In this document: one piece after another, positions 22,916 to 34,786 of the stretch
Layout: the number at the start of each line of letters is the position of its first letter
How positions within the stretch are numbered: the stretch's first letter is position 1
Source of the DNA: Archilochus colubris
Taxonomy: Eukaryota > Chordata > Aves > Apodiformes > Trochilidae
DNA: 64,000 nucleotides
Reading direction: 5' to 3'
Assembly: GCA_023079485.1 (NCBI GenBank)
Contig: CM041115.1
Coordinates: forward strand, 41,860,305 to 41,924,304
The notes under the pieces: model-generated
The model's input: only the letters and a program-made list of their open reading frames with translations
Told to the model about the DNA's origin: nothing
Databases searched by the model: none
Position numbers and translations under genes: made by a program

Positions 22916-25582
22916 CCTTAAGGTTCTTAGCCATGGAGGTTACAGTGAAGAGATCTGAAAGCCCCTCAAGAAGAGGAGCGGGAACAGAAGTTTTTTACCA
23001 ACTCCTTTTTATACCTCTTTGTGGATGTTGTTTGCTCTTCCACCTCTTTCCTAAAGGATACGGTGTGATTTTCCTCTACTCCAGATAGTCTGAACATACA
23101 AGTACATAAAATGTCTTACTGGACATTCTGAGAATCCGTAGTCTTAAACTTATGAATTTTTGTTTTTCTAGTTTACATAAATATTTTATGCAAAATGGAG
23201 CTTACTGAACTGAGTAGACTGAAAATACTGCATCACAAAGTATGTCAAAACTCTGTAACAACACACTGAGAAAATTGTGTTTTGTCAGTTCAGTGTAACA
23301 TCAACTTGGCCATTTTGACCACAGTGTTACTCTGTATGTATGCTGAAGATGATTGTACTGAATATTTATTTCCTTGGATTACCTTGGAAAACCCTAGTCT
23401 CTGTACCCATGAAGGCAAACACTAGATGCCTTGTTTAAAGTGGTGCAATCAGGTCATAGCAATAAGCCTCAGAGATACCCGGAGGGTTAATACTTTCCAA
23501 TAAATTGTTACAATAGTTAAGGAAGATACATGAATCAAAGTCTGCCTTGGACTAATCTCAGTACAAAACTGCTACATATCAAGTAGAAAGTTAAAAAAGA
23601 GGCTACCCCCAAACTACTTCTTACCAAATCTGCTTTAATAAACTTGTTTTGTCCATTTGATCTGAAGTTGCAAGTGCAGTTTCAGAGAAGCTGAAAATGA
23701 GGTCTGTTGATTGACCTTGTGCTGAGCAAGAAAACGTTAGCCTTTTCTATTTAATGTACACAATACTTGCTGCTAGAGACTGCATCAGTAATAACTGCTT
23801 AGTAAAAGCCTACATACTCTTAGGAGTCTCTACCAATAAAAATTTGTACTTAATTGGAACTTTTATTTTCTCAGGAATAGCAGTTAAAACAAACTCCATT
23901 GTGTGTGTAAATGTGAATATTTTCATTTGGTTAAATGTCCAAACCCAATAAAATTACACAAAGGTAGCTTAATGAGCATTTTAAAATTTGTGAAAAAAAT
24001 AGCTAAGCAACTAAGCTAAGTAGAAAATTGGGTGATACTGCATAAGATATTTTGTGCAATTCTTTATATATACTGGTATTTAAAGTTTCCTATCTTCCTT
24101 AGTAGGATATTTTATTGTACTGTTGCTTGTAGAAATAATTTTTAGAAGTAATTTAATCTGGTTTTGCTCTGCTATGTGAACTTAATTTTAGCTGAAGTTA
24201 ATGGAAGTGTTTATATTGACAAAACTTCCTTATTAAGAACATTTAATGTCTGAGAAGTGTTAATAAATCCTATACAGCGTACAATCATCACAAAAATAAT
24301 TAGATAATAGGAATAGTCTTTAGCATTTTTAAAAAAACTCTTATGATACATAACTTATCCTGTTACAATTGATTATTATCTTACCTTTTTTTGATTTCTG
24401 TAACAATTCTAGGAGATAGAATGATGAGACTGGATTTGTAAGAAGGTTTTGTGTTTTGAAGCTTCAGTAATTATGAATTCTTACTTCTCACTATTGTTAT
24501 ATTTCAACAACTTTTCTGATGCTTGGAATGTTCGCTTCATAATATGAAAATAGGCTGCTGGGGAAAAACAGCTCTGTGAAGTCTTCACAGCTGGTGCAAT
24601 GTACCATTATGACTTGTTGTCACCTGCCTGCACTTAATTAATAAACATCTGTTTCATTCTTGTGTTTACACAAGATGCAAAATAAAATGCTTAGGTTGGA
24701 TTTTTTTCCATCAGAGTTATGGTGCTTCCTCCCTGACTTCAAGAATTATGAATAGGAAAAATACAAAATGCACTGAAATATAGAATTCTGTTTGAGAAAT
24801 AAAAGACATTGTTTCATGATTTAAGTGTGTAGACAGATTACCCATGTTAATAGAGAGCTCTACTGTTGTAGAGGGTATTTTATGGTATACTAGCAGATCA
24901 TAAAATAAAATACATACCTATTATTTGAATAACTACACTGACATAATTTAAGCATTTTACAAGCTAATTTAATTCTCTTCAGTAGGAAGAATATGCTGCA
25001 TGTGTGTTTGAGTTTCTGTGTATTGAGAGGAATGAAGTCTCACAACATTAAATTTAAGCTTATGGTTAATAACTACTGAGGCTCTATTAATGCATGTATA
25101 TGCTCTGTAGATGTGTGGATACAAGGAAAGAATAGTAATACTATGACTTTTAACAAAGAAAATGGTCAGTAAACAGTACCTAAACTTGGTGATTATATAG
25201 ATACTTGTACAGACTTGATTTCTTTCTTATCAGTGTTTTAAAACTTCATTGCTTGGATGCCTGTTCCTCACCATATAGATTTCACCCGCACAGCACATGT
25301 TTTTGCAGCACAAGTTAAATCTTTATAGTTCTCTGTCATTAGTTTAAATTTATCAGCATTACCAAGAATCATGATATTAAGTAACAAAAATATGGTACAG
25401 TATTTCTCCTAGTGTCCTTCCTGGAAGAAATAACAGAATTTCTAATTTTAATTTTCCTATAGTAATTGAGTCATTACCCTAGCATTAATCCATACTTAAC
25501 TAATTAAAGTTGGAAGTATAATGTATTAACACTTTCAAAACTATTTTTAATATTGCTGAAAGTTTGGTTTTTAGAAATCTGA

Positions 25583-25760
25583 GTGGGTTTTTATGTGGGA
25601 TTTTTTGGTGTTGTTTTGGTGTTTAGTTTGGGGTTGTTTTTTTTTGATTTTCAGTTTTGGTGTGGTTTTTTTGTTTGGTTTGTTTGGGTTGGGTTTTTTG
25701 TTGGTTTTTTTCTTGGTTCGTTTCACTTTTTGTTTTTTGGGTTTTTTTTGGTGTGTCTTG
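25583..25760 (+). repeat. T/G-rich strand-asymmetric low-complexity tract
   Basis: About 180 bases composed almost wholly of T and G on the plus strand (blocks such as ttttggtgttgttttggtg and gggttgggttttttg), with very few A or C. The 76-codon glycine/phenylalanine/valine-rich frame here is a direct translation of this composition and not a gene. Confidence 0.9.
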
Positions 25761-26111
25761 AAAAAATAATATCATCAAGATTCAGGTTTAGTTTTTTGCT
25801 GAGATTTAAGTAATCAAGTTTGAAGTTGCAATGGGTAGAATACTTGTTTTAAAAATGCCACTGAATTAATCTGTTGCCTGGTCATTCCCATTTCATGAAT
25901 TAGCAGAACCATTTCATTATATTACTGTACTTAAAGTATAGTTTTTACTTCTGGTGTCATTGTTAAGAATTTTCACATAGATTTATAATATATCAGAAGT
26001 AATCCTTATTTGACAACATTTTTAGCAAAAATTATAACAATGATTAATACAATGTTCATGACAAGATAATTAGGGAGTTCAAACATAAAAAACTTATTCT
26101 TACCTTACTTT

Positions 26112-26159
26112 AAAAGAAAAAAAAAACAAAAACAAAAAAACAAACCCAAAAGAAAAAAG
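26112..26159. repeat. A-rich low-complexity tract
   Basis: Runs of A broken by single C or short CCC/G interruptions. No unit length is evident. Confidence 0.85.
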
Positions 26160-27712
26160 TTTGCATCAAGGTTTTAAGTTGGGATATTGTGATTTGGGGA
26201 GTGAAAGGAGCAGAAAAGAAATCAATAAATTATAATGTTTGTGTTGTCACATAAAGGAGTTTTTGACACAGATAGCTTCTAGGATGGGTAGCAGAATGTA
26301 AAAAAACCATGGGTAACAAAGTAATTAAAAAAATATCTTCAGAGGCTACCTACAATGGGTGTAAAAGTGCTATTAGAAAAATTTAGGAGGAACAAAAGAA
26401 AGAGACAGGCACAGTCTTTTAATAGATGGCTCCATGGCTAATGTCACCACCATAGCTTTGAGTCATTTCCAATATACCTTTTCCAAAGAGGGAAAAGAGT
26501 TTTTGCACAGGACCTTGCAATGTTCACTTTAAATTAGATTTGAAGGGGGAGAAGCATAATATTTGTCTTCCCTGTGACAAGCTGTGGGGTGGCATGCCAA
26601 GGTTAGAAGGATAAAGCGCTAGTGAAAGCTCAATTTGTTTCTCTGAGATGTGCAGGATATACTGCATCATCATGCAGATGAGACATGCATGTGCCTACTG
26701 GGCTATGGTCTTATTGGCATCAAGGAGGTGTGGTGGGATAATTCCTATGACTGAAGTGTTGGAATAGAAGGATACAGGCTCTTAAGGAAGGACAGTCAGG
26801 GGAGACAAGGAGGGGCTTTTTGAGGTCTATATTAATGGCCAACTGGAGAGCATGGAGTTCCACCTGGAAGCCATCCAAAACCCTATTGGTCAGGGTTAAT
26901 GGGAGGATAGAGGTGGGGGACATTGTAATGGGGTTCTGCTACAGGTGACCCAGCCATGAAGACCAAGTAAAGTTCTTTACAGACAAATAGGAATAGTCTC
27001 ATGTGCGTTTTAACCACCTCAATATCTGTTGGAAAAACAATACATCAGGGGCATAAGCAATCCAGGAGGTTCCTGGAATGCATTGATGATACCTTCCTTA
27101 TCTAAGTGGTAAATGAACCAGTGAGGAGAAATGCTACACTGTACCTTGTCCTCAACAACAAGGAAAGGTTGGGGGTGAATGTGAAACTCAAGGGCTGTCT
27201 TGTTTGCTGTGACCACAAACTAGTGGAATTCAAACCTCTTGAGGCAGTGATGACAGCAAACAGCAAGCTCACTATTCTGAAAGTCAGGGAAAAAATACCA
27301 GGAATCATGTATGGATGAACAAGGAGCTCCTAGAAAAAATCAGGCCCAAAAAAGGAAGCTTACAGATGGTGGAAGCAAAAAACAGGTAGCCTGCGTGGAA
27401 TACAGTGAACTTGTACAAGCAGCCAAGGGTCAGGTTAGTGAAGCTGAAGCTGTCATAGAATTAAACATGTTCGGGGAAGTCAAGAGCAATGGAGAAATCT
27501 TCTATAGGTATGTGATGATAAAAGGAAAAAGTGAGAAAATATCGGCTCTCTCTGGAAGGAAACAGGAGACATGGCCATGAGGAATCTGAAGAAAGCTGAG
27601 GAATGCATTGAATTTTTTGCCTCAGTCTTCACTGACGAGGGCTTAGGTCTCACTGCCAAAGTCACAGAAGGGAAAGGCAGGAACTGGGAGAATGAGGAAT
27701 CACTCATGATAT

Positions 27713-27757
27713 GAGTAGATTAGGTTCGAGTAGATTAGGTTCAGGTAGATCAAGTTG
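27713..27757 (+). repeat. 15-bp tandem triplication inside CR1
   Basis: Unit gagtagattaggttc occurs exactly at 27713-27727 and 27728-27742, followed by a third diverged copy (aggtagatcaagttg, 27743-27757). It corresponds to the CR1 linker wording gagaagatcaggttc, so it is an expansion of element sequence sitting at the edge of a deletion. Confidence 0.9.
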
Positions 27758-27811
27758 AAGTACCAGAGTGATTTGTCAGTCAATAACTTGTCAAAAAATT
27801 TCCAGTTGCAG
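27756..27811 (+). repeat. Filler segment matching 28618-28676 (copy 1)
   Basis: Inside the rearranged CR1. It begins tgaagtacc and ends cagttgcag. The first 35 bases match the downstream copy at 28 positions, then two small gaps, then nine identical bases at the end. I do not recognise this stretch as CR1. Confidence 0.75.
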
Positions 27812-28617
27812 AGAGACATGGATTTGACAGATGAACTGCCCACTGGATAAGGAGTTGGCCAGATGGTAGCACTCAAAGAGTTTCTGTCAATGGCTAACTG
27901 TTGCCATCCAGAGGGACCTTGACAGGCTTGAAAGATGTGCATGCTCAACTTGAATGAAGTTCAACATGGCCAAGTACAAGGTGCTGTACATAGGCTGGGA
28001 AAATCCCAAGCACAAATTGTGGATACCCTAAGTTAGAAAGTGTTCAAGGTCAGGTTGGATGGAGTTCTGAGCAACCTGATCTAGTGCAAGATGTTCCTGC
28101 CCATGACAGCGGGCCAGGGGATTTAAGATAAATCATGTTTATGGTCCCTTGCAATGGAAACTATTCTATGATTCTCTGAAAATGTACATTTTTTTCAGTT
28201 ATTTTCATTTTCAGTATGGCCTGGCATTGAGATTTAAGTATTTGTTGCTAAGGAAGAGAAAGAGAGCGTGAGTTACGAAACAGATAAGATGCAACCAAAT
28301 AAATGAAGCACAAATCAAAGAGCTGCCAAATAACAAGCAGGTTCCCCTGAGAGCCAGAATTACAAATTAGTTCAGTTTATATAATCTTTGGGTACAGAAA
28401 GTTCTTGTGCTAGGGAAAAAAGCAAAGATTTCACTAACAGACATTTTTGAGAAACGGTAGAAGTTAGTTTTATTTTTATGCTGATCACAGTTTCCTTAGA
28501 TGTGCAGGGAATAAAACTGTCTGTTTTTTTGCCCTTCTTAAGGTCTCTGAACAAGTATGAACTAGTCTATAGTAAGCTGTAATACTTACTATATGAATAT
28601 GTGTAATACAAAATTCT

Positions 28618-28676
28618 TGAAGTACCTAAGTGAACTGCCAATCAATCACTTGTTGTCTAAAAAGTTTCAGTTGCAG
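28618..28676 (+). repeat. Segment matching CR1 filler at 27756-27811 (copy 2)
   Basis: Direct-orientation match to the filler in the 26.6-28.2 kb CR1, about 860 bases away and about 440 bases past the CR1 tail. Flanking sequence shows no CR1 landmarks. Confidence 0.75.
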
Positions 28677-28811
28677 GAATCTATTTCATAAAACTAAAAA
28701 AAACTTGGTATGTCTTAATAAATAACACATATTAAATAGACCTAACAAATCCACAACTTATGTTAGTTACATATGCATGCTTTTTTTCTTTTTTTAATGC
28801 TATCAACTTTA

Positions 28812-28831
28812 TTTTTTTTTTTTTTTTTTTT
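28812..28831. repeat. Poly(T) tract
   Basis: Twenty consecutive T. No recognisable retroposed body is attached on either side. Confidence 0.95.
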
Positions 28832-29562
28832 GAAAGCTAAGATGACATATTTAGGAAGCGAACTGTGTTTTCAAATTATATATTTTTGATGCTTCAGTAT
28901 TTGTTTCAGTATTGTTATACAACAGTGTTTTGTGGTGTACACAGTTATGGCAAGCGTTACGCTCTTAATAATTAAAAATCAGTCACTGAGCTACTGACAT
29001 TTCACGAGTGCTGCATTCCGCTAACAATTACTGAAAACCTACTGGTCAGGATTACACTGACAACTAAGTTAAAAAAAGCTCCTGTATGAGTGCTCTGTCA
29101 GCTCTTGTGAACCACACGATCTGGAGTTTTTAATGTATTCTCATGGCTGTGTTATATTTTCAATTGCATTATGTCATCAGTTTCCCTCATCCAGCATAGT
29201 TCAGCTCTCTTGGGATTGGTTGCTTGTTTTTAGTCTCCTGCTATTGGTTTCACACTTCATTTCTGTATCTTAGAGCAGGCAACTCTCTATCATGTTATAT
29301 TCTGGTACCAGCTTGTCTACCTTGATACATATTTATCTCCCCTTTCAGAATTTTTTGCTGTTTCTGTTTCCAAATTAAACTAATGCAATGAAGTTAAGAA
29401 AATCACCTACCAAGCAGATTAAATAGCTTTATAATTCGTTTTATGTCTCTGCTAGCATGAACAGAAAAGATAGTGGAGATAGTGGATAGGCCCTTCTTGT
29501 TTGAATATTTTTCATGTCTGTTTCTTTTATAGAGTTTCTAGACAATCTTTTCTCTTTTTCAG

Positions 29563-29642
29563 TAAAAATTGGATATGAAATAAATGATTGTGTATCACCT
29601 TGTTACAATGTTTCAAGAAGGAATTCGAACAACACCGAGAAG
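29563..29642 (+). other. Candidate internal exon (speculative)
   Basis: Eighty bases lie between a strong acceptor-like sequence (ttttctctttttcag, ending 29562) and a strong donor-like sequence (gagaag|gtaaag, 29643). Only one frame is open across it. That frame starts with two bases completing a codon, then encodes 26 residues beginning KIGYEIND and ending NSNNTEK, with two cysteines and several N-glycosylation-like NXS/T sites. Two CpG dinucleotides fall within its last 22 bases, in a CpG-poor neighbourhood. I do not recognise the peptide. Good splice-like pairs occur by chance in AT-rich DNA, so this is a hypothesis. Confidence 0.2.
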
Positions 29643-30335
29643 GTAAAGATTCAGTTTTGTAAAGGCAGTCTGATGGTTTATCAAAAAAATTTGTTTTGTT
29701 TTGTTGTTTTAATAAAATCTGCTATTTGCAAATTTTTCTACATCAGGATCACAGTGTTTAGTTGAGATCTGAATATTTTTGTTACACTGAAAATGAATGG
29801 AAACACATGGAAACAGTTTTTGATCCTGCTGTTCAAAGTGAAATTAAGTAGGATTAATTCACTTGAAAAAATATTCCATTGTCTTCTTTCATTTCTCTTT
29901 GTTGATATTGCACTTTGAAAGGCCTTTTTCTTTTCTGAAGATTCTGAGAAGTAATTCTGTTAAAAGCTTATGCCACTTAAGCGCCACCTTTCGTAAATAT
30001 TTCAGATGTGACTTTAAAGTAGTGATTGACATTATTTTCACTTCTTTTCGGTAATGAGCTAGTGTTCATTTTCCCTGTCTTCGTTCTGATGAGTAAGACA
30101 TTTTTATGGCAGAATCCTGTCCAGCTGCAAAGCTACTTCTTGAGAGATTTACTAAGACACTGGAGTTATCTCTAGACACCAAATATTGATGTCTCAGTTT
30201 TCCACTTATCCTTTTTTTTGACATTATGTTAATTTAGCACCTTACTATTGGGAAGTTCTGCTATAGGTGAGTGGAAGGAGAGCAAAGCACATGCTAAGAA
30301 TGTTTGTATACGCATATAAGAATATGTATACATAA

Positions 30336-30361
30336 ATATATGTTACATGTGTAACATATAT
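30336..30361. repeat. 26-bp near-perfect palindrome
   Basis: Arms atatatgttaca and tgtaacatatat are exact reverse complements separated by two bases. The palindrome sits in a longer TA-rich stretch (about 30305-30380). Confidence 0.9.
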
Positions 30362-31054
30362 AACATATATAATAGCATATCATAAGTAAAGGCAAATAGA
30401 AAATTAAATTTATAATGTGTGTGTATATACACATGTAGGCAATATGTTAATAACATGGAGAATTGATGGGGCATTTTTCCATTAACCTAGAAAGGTAATC
30501 TAATTTTATTCTTCCCAGTAGGAGCTTAGGCTTGGTTATTTGCCTCAGAAATTCAGCAGGTTCCGTAGTGCAGCTATTCTGATTTGGCAAATATAACTCA
30601 ACAGTTTAATCTGTGAAATGTTTTCCATTGGTTTAGTAAAGAATTTTCTGTGGTTAATTCACTAGCTCACTTTAGCATAAAGAATCTTGGCAGTCTTCAT
30701 GTGGTGAGGAAGCAAAAGGGAAGGTCTTCAGTGGGCTTGCTTGGTCTTTCAGATTTGAGATAAAACCTTGTGAAATGTTACTGCCAAAGTTTTGAGAATC
30801 TGTCTCAGCATCTTTTTAGCCTCTTGAACTGTTAAATTGATGTTATTCATATGAAAACTGTTGTTAATTGCAGTTTAGCTCCTAAGTTATCACTCAAGGT
30901 AAGAGGCCTAGGAGCTTACTGTGAAGCAATTTATATAATTTGGATCAGTCAGTATGTACTGTTAGAATGAAAGAACATTAGTGGGAAATGTATAAACCCA
31001 TAATATATATTGAGATGTATACAAATTATATATATAAACATATATATACAGTCC

Positions 31055-31290
31055 TTGGCCACAGTTCTGCCAGTGCATTCTGGGGGAGGTCACAGGCTGA
31101 CCAGTGGGTTGTGTACCTTCCTGGGATCACCTGGGACATCCAGAGTCTACCCTGACTCTAAGAGAATGACTGGGGATCCTGTGTTTTGTCCCACCCTACC
31201 CCCCCTGCCAACATTCCTCATCCACTTTTATGTGTCCTTGGACATTGGCCTCTAACCAGCCTGAAAGAACCAGTAATTTTTGACAACAAT
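31055..31290. other. GC-richer island of unknown origin
   Basis: About 235 bases visibly richer in G and C than their surroundings, starting abruptly after a TA-repeat (about 31005-31050) and ending before an A-rich tract. It contains words such as ctgggatcacctgggacatc and an 8-C run near 31199. An 81-codon frame (31010-31255) crosses it but matches nothing I recognise. It is not CR1. An old LTR or other retroposed fragment is possible. Confidence 0.4.
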
Positions 31291-31298
31291 TGTCCTGT

Positions 31299-31371
31299 TT
31301 AAAAAAAAAACCAAAACAAACGAAACAAAAGTAAACAAAAATACCAAAAAAAAAAAAAAAAAAAAAAAAAA
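31299..31371. repeat. A/C-rich tract ending in poly(A)
   Basis: A-rich sequence with scattered C and G, ending in 26 consecutive A (31346-31371). It follows the GC-richer island on the plus strand. Confidence 0.9.
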
Positions 31372-34300
31372 TTTGTACCCAAGGCTGTTTGTTCAGTAGC
31401 TTGTATGCCTGAATTTCCTTTGTGTGTTCCACATGTCCCACATGAACTTATCTCATATCCCTCTCTAATCTCCACAGTAATACCCTGCCATTCTCAGCTC
31501 ACCACAATGCCTGTAATACTAATCTTTCAGGTATCAGTTTTCTGAATTTCTTCCAACCCAGCTCCTCAAGCAATCATTGTTCCTTTCATCCTCTGTTACT
31601 TTAACTTCTTCTTGAACTCCTTACACGTTTCAATCTGCTGCTGAGTTGTTGCTGCAACTCTTTCTGTCAGGTACTATCAGTCTGAAATAACTACTAAATA
31701 TCTTTTTCAACCATCCTCTCTAGTCTTGTTGCTTCTCACAGTTACATGTCTTATCTTCCTAGGAAAAAAATACCTTTTCTTAGCTTCTGCTGAACTATCT
31801 CTTCTGTAGTGGTTTTATTTTCCCTCTGGATACCCTCCAACCCACCACCACCCCACTTCTTATTATTGATAAATAGTAAACTTCTATGTTTTGAATAATC
31901 ATTTAATTGAAATAATATATGATTAAAATGTTACATCAGATTATACCATCCACCTTAATCAATGCTGAATTTAAAATCCAATTAAATGATCAGTTAAAAA
32001 TGGGTTTTGTTGAATACCAGCTATCAAAACAAGAGTTTTAAGTAATAAGATACTCTGAGTAAATAGTATTTAGATTACAGAAATATTCTCAAGTTTTTAT
32101 TTAGCTAAAGACCACCTTTGAACCTATACCTGTTGCAACAACAAACGCTGACAGATTGACAGATTGGCACTTTAGATATGCATCTTTTTTTTTGTTTTGT
32201 TTTTTTTTTTTTTAAAGACCAAGATTCCCGTCAAAATAACTTGTGTAAATGTAAGCATTTTAATTTAATTCAGTAATAGGCCTTTAAAACTAGCTATCTG
32301 AAAGACATTTAATTATTGAAGTGAAAGGGTGAAGTAAAAATGAAACCACAAAACTTTATTTTTCTTTGGGCAAAGAAGATTTACTGATGATTTTGAAGCT
32401 GGATTTCATTTGACCACCTGTGCTTTGGAAGATGAATTTCACACTAATAAGAAATGTTTGCTTTTACCAAGCATCAAACAAAATCTATCAATCACTAAAG
32501 TAACTGAAATAAGAGTATGATTTTTCTCACCTTTATTTTCAGAGCAAACCACAGACTAGCAATATGATACACGTTAAGCTAGATGCAATTCTTTTCGTCT
32601 TCACTAAGAGGGTTGACTTAATTTTAATTCCTGAAATTCAAATTCCTTCTGACAGAAATATCAGACTTCTTACTTTTAACTCACTGGCCATTTTGTGTTT
32701 AAAATCAGTAAGAGTGAAATGAAAAAATTCTTTGAAGCCTGTCCCATGGTTTTTGGACCTAAATGATGCATAGGTAAATCATAATATATCAGAATGACTG
32801 CAGAAAAGGTATTCTTATATTCATAAGATATAAAAACAGCAACGAATTGTGCATTTCATGGAAATTTAGTCTAATCCAAATCTTGTACATACCAGTCCAC
32901 TGTATAATGCTCATATGTCATGTTCTTTAGGAAAGAAATTTTTATAAACCTTTTTGAAAGCTTATGGAAAATATAGGGGGGCATGTAGAATATCTACCAT
33001 TGAGAATGGGGTATGGGACAACATGAAAACTAGCTTAAAGTTCATGAAAAATTAAGCCAAATACAACCACTGAACAATACTTCCCAGTGGACTGTGTTCA
33101 TGCTTGACTGCCCCTTAATATCCATCTGGTTTTACCTTTTTAACCTTTATGAAGATCAAAAATTATTTTCTAATTTTTTTTTAACCTAGGAATCACAGCA
33201 CACTTGTCTTGTTAGAAAAAAGGTTTCAGTGCCCTAAATAACATGATAATTTAACTATATGCTGGCTGTGAAATGCAAGACAAAAGTATTATTAAATCTC
33301 TATGTCCTATTTTTTTGTTTATGTGAAGTGAAGTGGGGCTTTTTGGTGGTTGTTTGTTTGTTTGTTTGTTTTAGTTAGCTGTAAAGAATTGCAAAAATAG
33401 TGCTGTGTCTCTTTTTCAACTGTAATAGTATATGTCCATGATCTGGAAATTCATGGCAAGTCTCTTAATAGTGATATACGCATAGGACATCAGGTCCCTA
33501 CAGAAGTATATATATTTCTGGTAAAAGTACTTTCTTTACATTTCAGAGATGATCAGGGAAAATATTATCTTAACATAGAGGATTATTGGTCAATTTTCAA
33601 CCACTGACAAATTCTGCATGGATTCAAACTGTTGCTAATTCACTCAGTGGGATGACTGACCACAACAGAAACCAAATCCAAAATCTAAATTCTGAAAATT
33701 CACATTGTGCTGCTGACAGGACCTGCATTTTTTTAAAGGCCACAATACCTGAGTTTTGCAAATGCAGACTGTTTGTTTCTTAACTATTTCATGCACATGT
33801 GTTTCTGAATGATTTTGCATCTTCATGTGCACATGGACATTTACTTTGGGGCCAAATATCATCAAAACTGTAAAGGTTAAACTATCCTCATCTGTTCCAC
33901 TCCTAGAACTTAATCTGCCTGCTACCTTCCAGGAACTTAATCTGAGCAGGGCCCCACAAAAAAATTCAGTTAGGAATAGTGCTGCTACAATACCTTTACC
34001 CAGTAGTCTTTATGATTGATGCATTGTCTTGTATTAAAAGAAGTAGGAGTCAGGTTGTGATATCTCGTTTTGCCTCAGCTGATTTTACACTTACACTTCA
34101 TATTGTACATTGTACCAGATATTGTTCTAGATACAATAGCTCCAATCCATTTTAATGGATATTCATAAAACTACAGAAAATTTCTTGCAGCTAATGCTGT
34201 GACAAATCCTTAGTTGCTAATCATGACTCATAAAATACTTCTCAGGAGGACAGCTGTGAGGTAGCCTTAAAAGGCCTGTGGAATGTATGTCACCATTGCA

Positions 34301-34786
34301 AGGTCTGCCTAACAGTCCTGAGAACTTGTTAAATGAGACAGAAAAGCCTAGGATCCTCAGCATGTTTTCAGAACATATACATTTCAAGTACAGTATCCCT
34401 TTAAGATAAAAATTACTAAGCCCTGATTTGTTGCTAATCATTCAAATCTACCTATTATTGTCTCCCAGGCCCAGCAACGACCACTTGTTGCCATGTCCCT
34501 ATAGAGATGTTTTGCTCTGATTTATCTTTTATCAAAAGAAAGAGAAATTTTTATTTCATGATGGGATTTTTTATGTCATAATACAATATTATGCCATAAT
34601 ATTTTGATGCCAAAATAAAATAAAGCAGAGCTTGGTATAGTTCTGTTCTGAAATCTCTTGTAAGTAATACTGCTGCTTGTAAGTTTCTGTTACGTTGAAA
34701 ATACCTGTAAATAGCTTCTAGTTATTGTGCAATTACTCATTCACCTTTTCCTCAGAGAAGTTAAAGCCAAATAAGACAGTACAAAA

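Larger units (their letters stand above)
22916..26639. other. AT-rich non-coding DNA, no gene seen
   Basis: No exon or further transposon recognised. It contains a long T/G-rich tract (25583-25760) and an A-rich tract (26112-26159), both listed separately. Confidence 0.55.
26640..28178 (+). mobile_element. CR1 copy with endonuclease remnant, internally rearranged
   Basis: Plus-strand CR1 reaching further 5' than most copies here. The endonuclease end of ORF2 is visible from ggctatggtcttattggcat and aggtgtggtgggataattc, through gaatagaaggatacaggctc and aatccaggaggttcctggaa. The linker follows (atggatgaacaaggagctcc, ttctataggtatgtgatgat, tttgcctcagtcttcactga). The element then becomes a mosaic: a triplicated 15-mer (27713-27757), a 56-base segment of non-CR1 appearance, a piece of RT (cactggataaggagttggcc), then gagggaccttgacaggcttg. 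A further jump leads into the 3' UTR (ttcaaggtcaggttggatgg). The tail is ctattctatgattctctg. Another deletion lies near 27295-27310. Not coding. Confidence 0.9.
28179..34786. other. AT-rich non-coding DNA with scattered features
   Basis: No confirmed gene. It holds the second filler copy, a T run (28812-28831), a candidate exon (29563-29642), a 26-base palindrome and a GC-richer island with an A-rich tail (31055-31371), all listed separately. The remainder has no assignable feature. Confidence 0.5.

Noticed and set aside
25583..25813. 76-codon glycine/phenylalanine-rich frame
   Set aside because: Direct translation of a T/G-only low-complexity tract.
31376..31860. Pyrimidine-rich stretch after the poly(A) as an old LTR or exon cluster
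   Set aside because: It is mildly enriched in C and T with many tct/cct words but has no terminal motifs, no repeat landmarks and no open frame of note.
34213..34441. Perfect 12-bp direct repeat (gttgctaatcat) bracketing 205 bp, as a target-site duplication
   Set aside because: The bracketed sequence has no tail or transposon landmark. A rough expectation for a 12-mer repeating within 300 bp somewhere in 64 kb of AT-rich DNA is about one, so it is probably coincidence.
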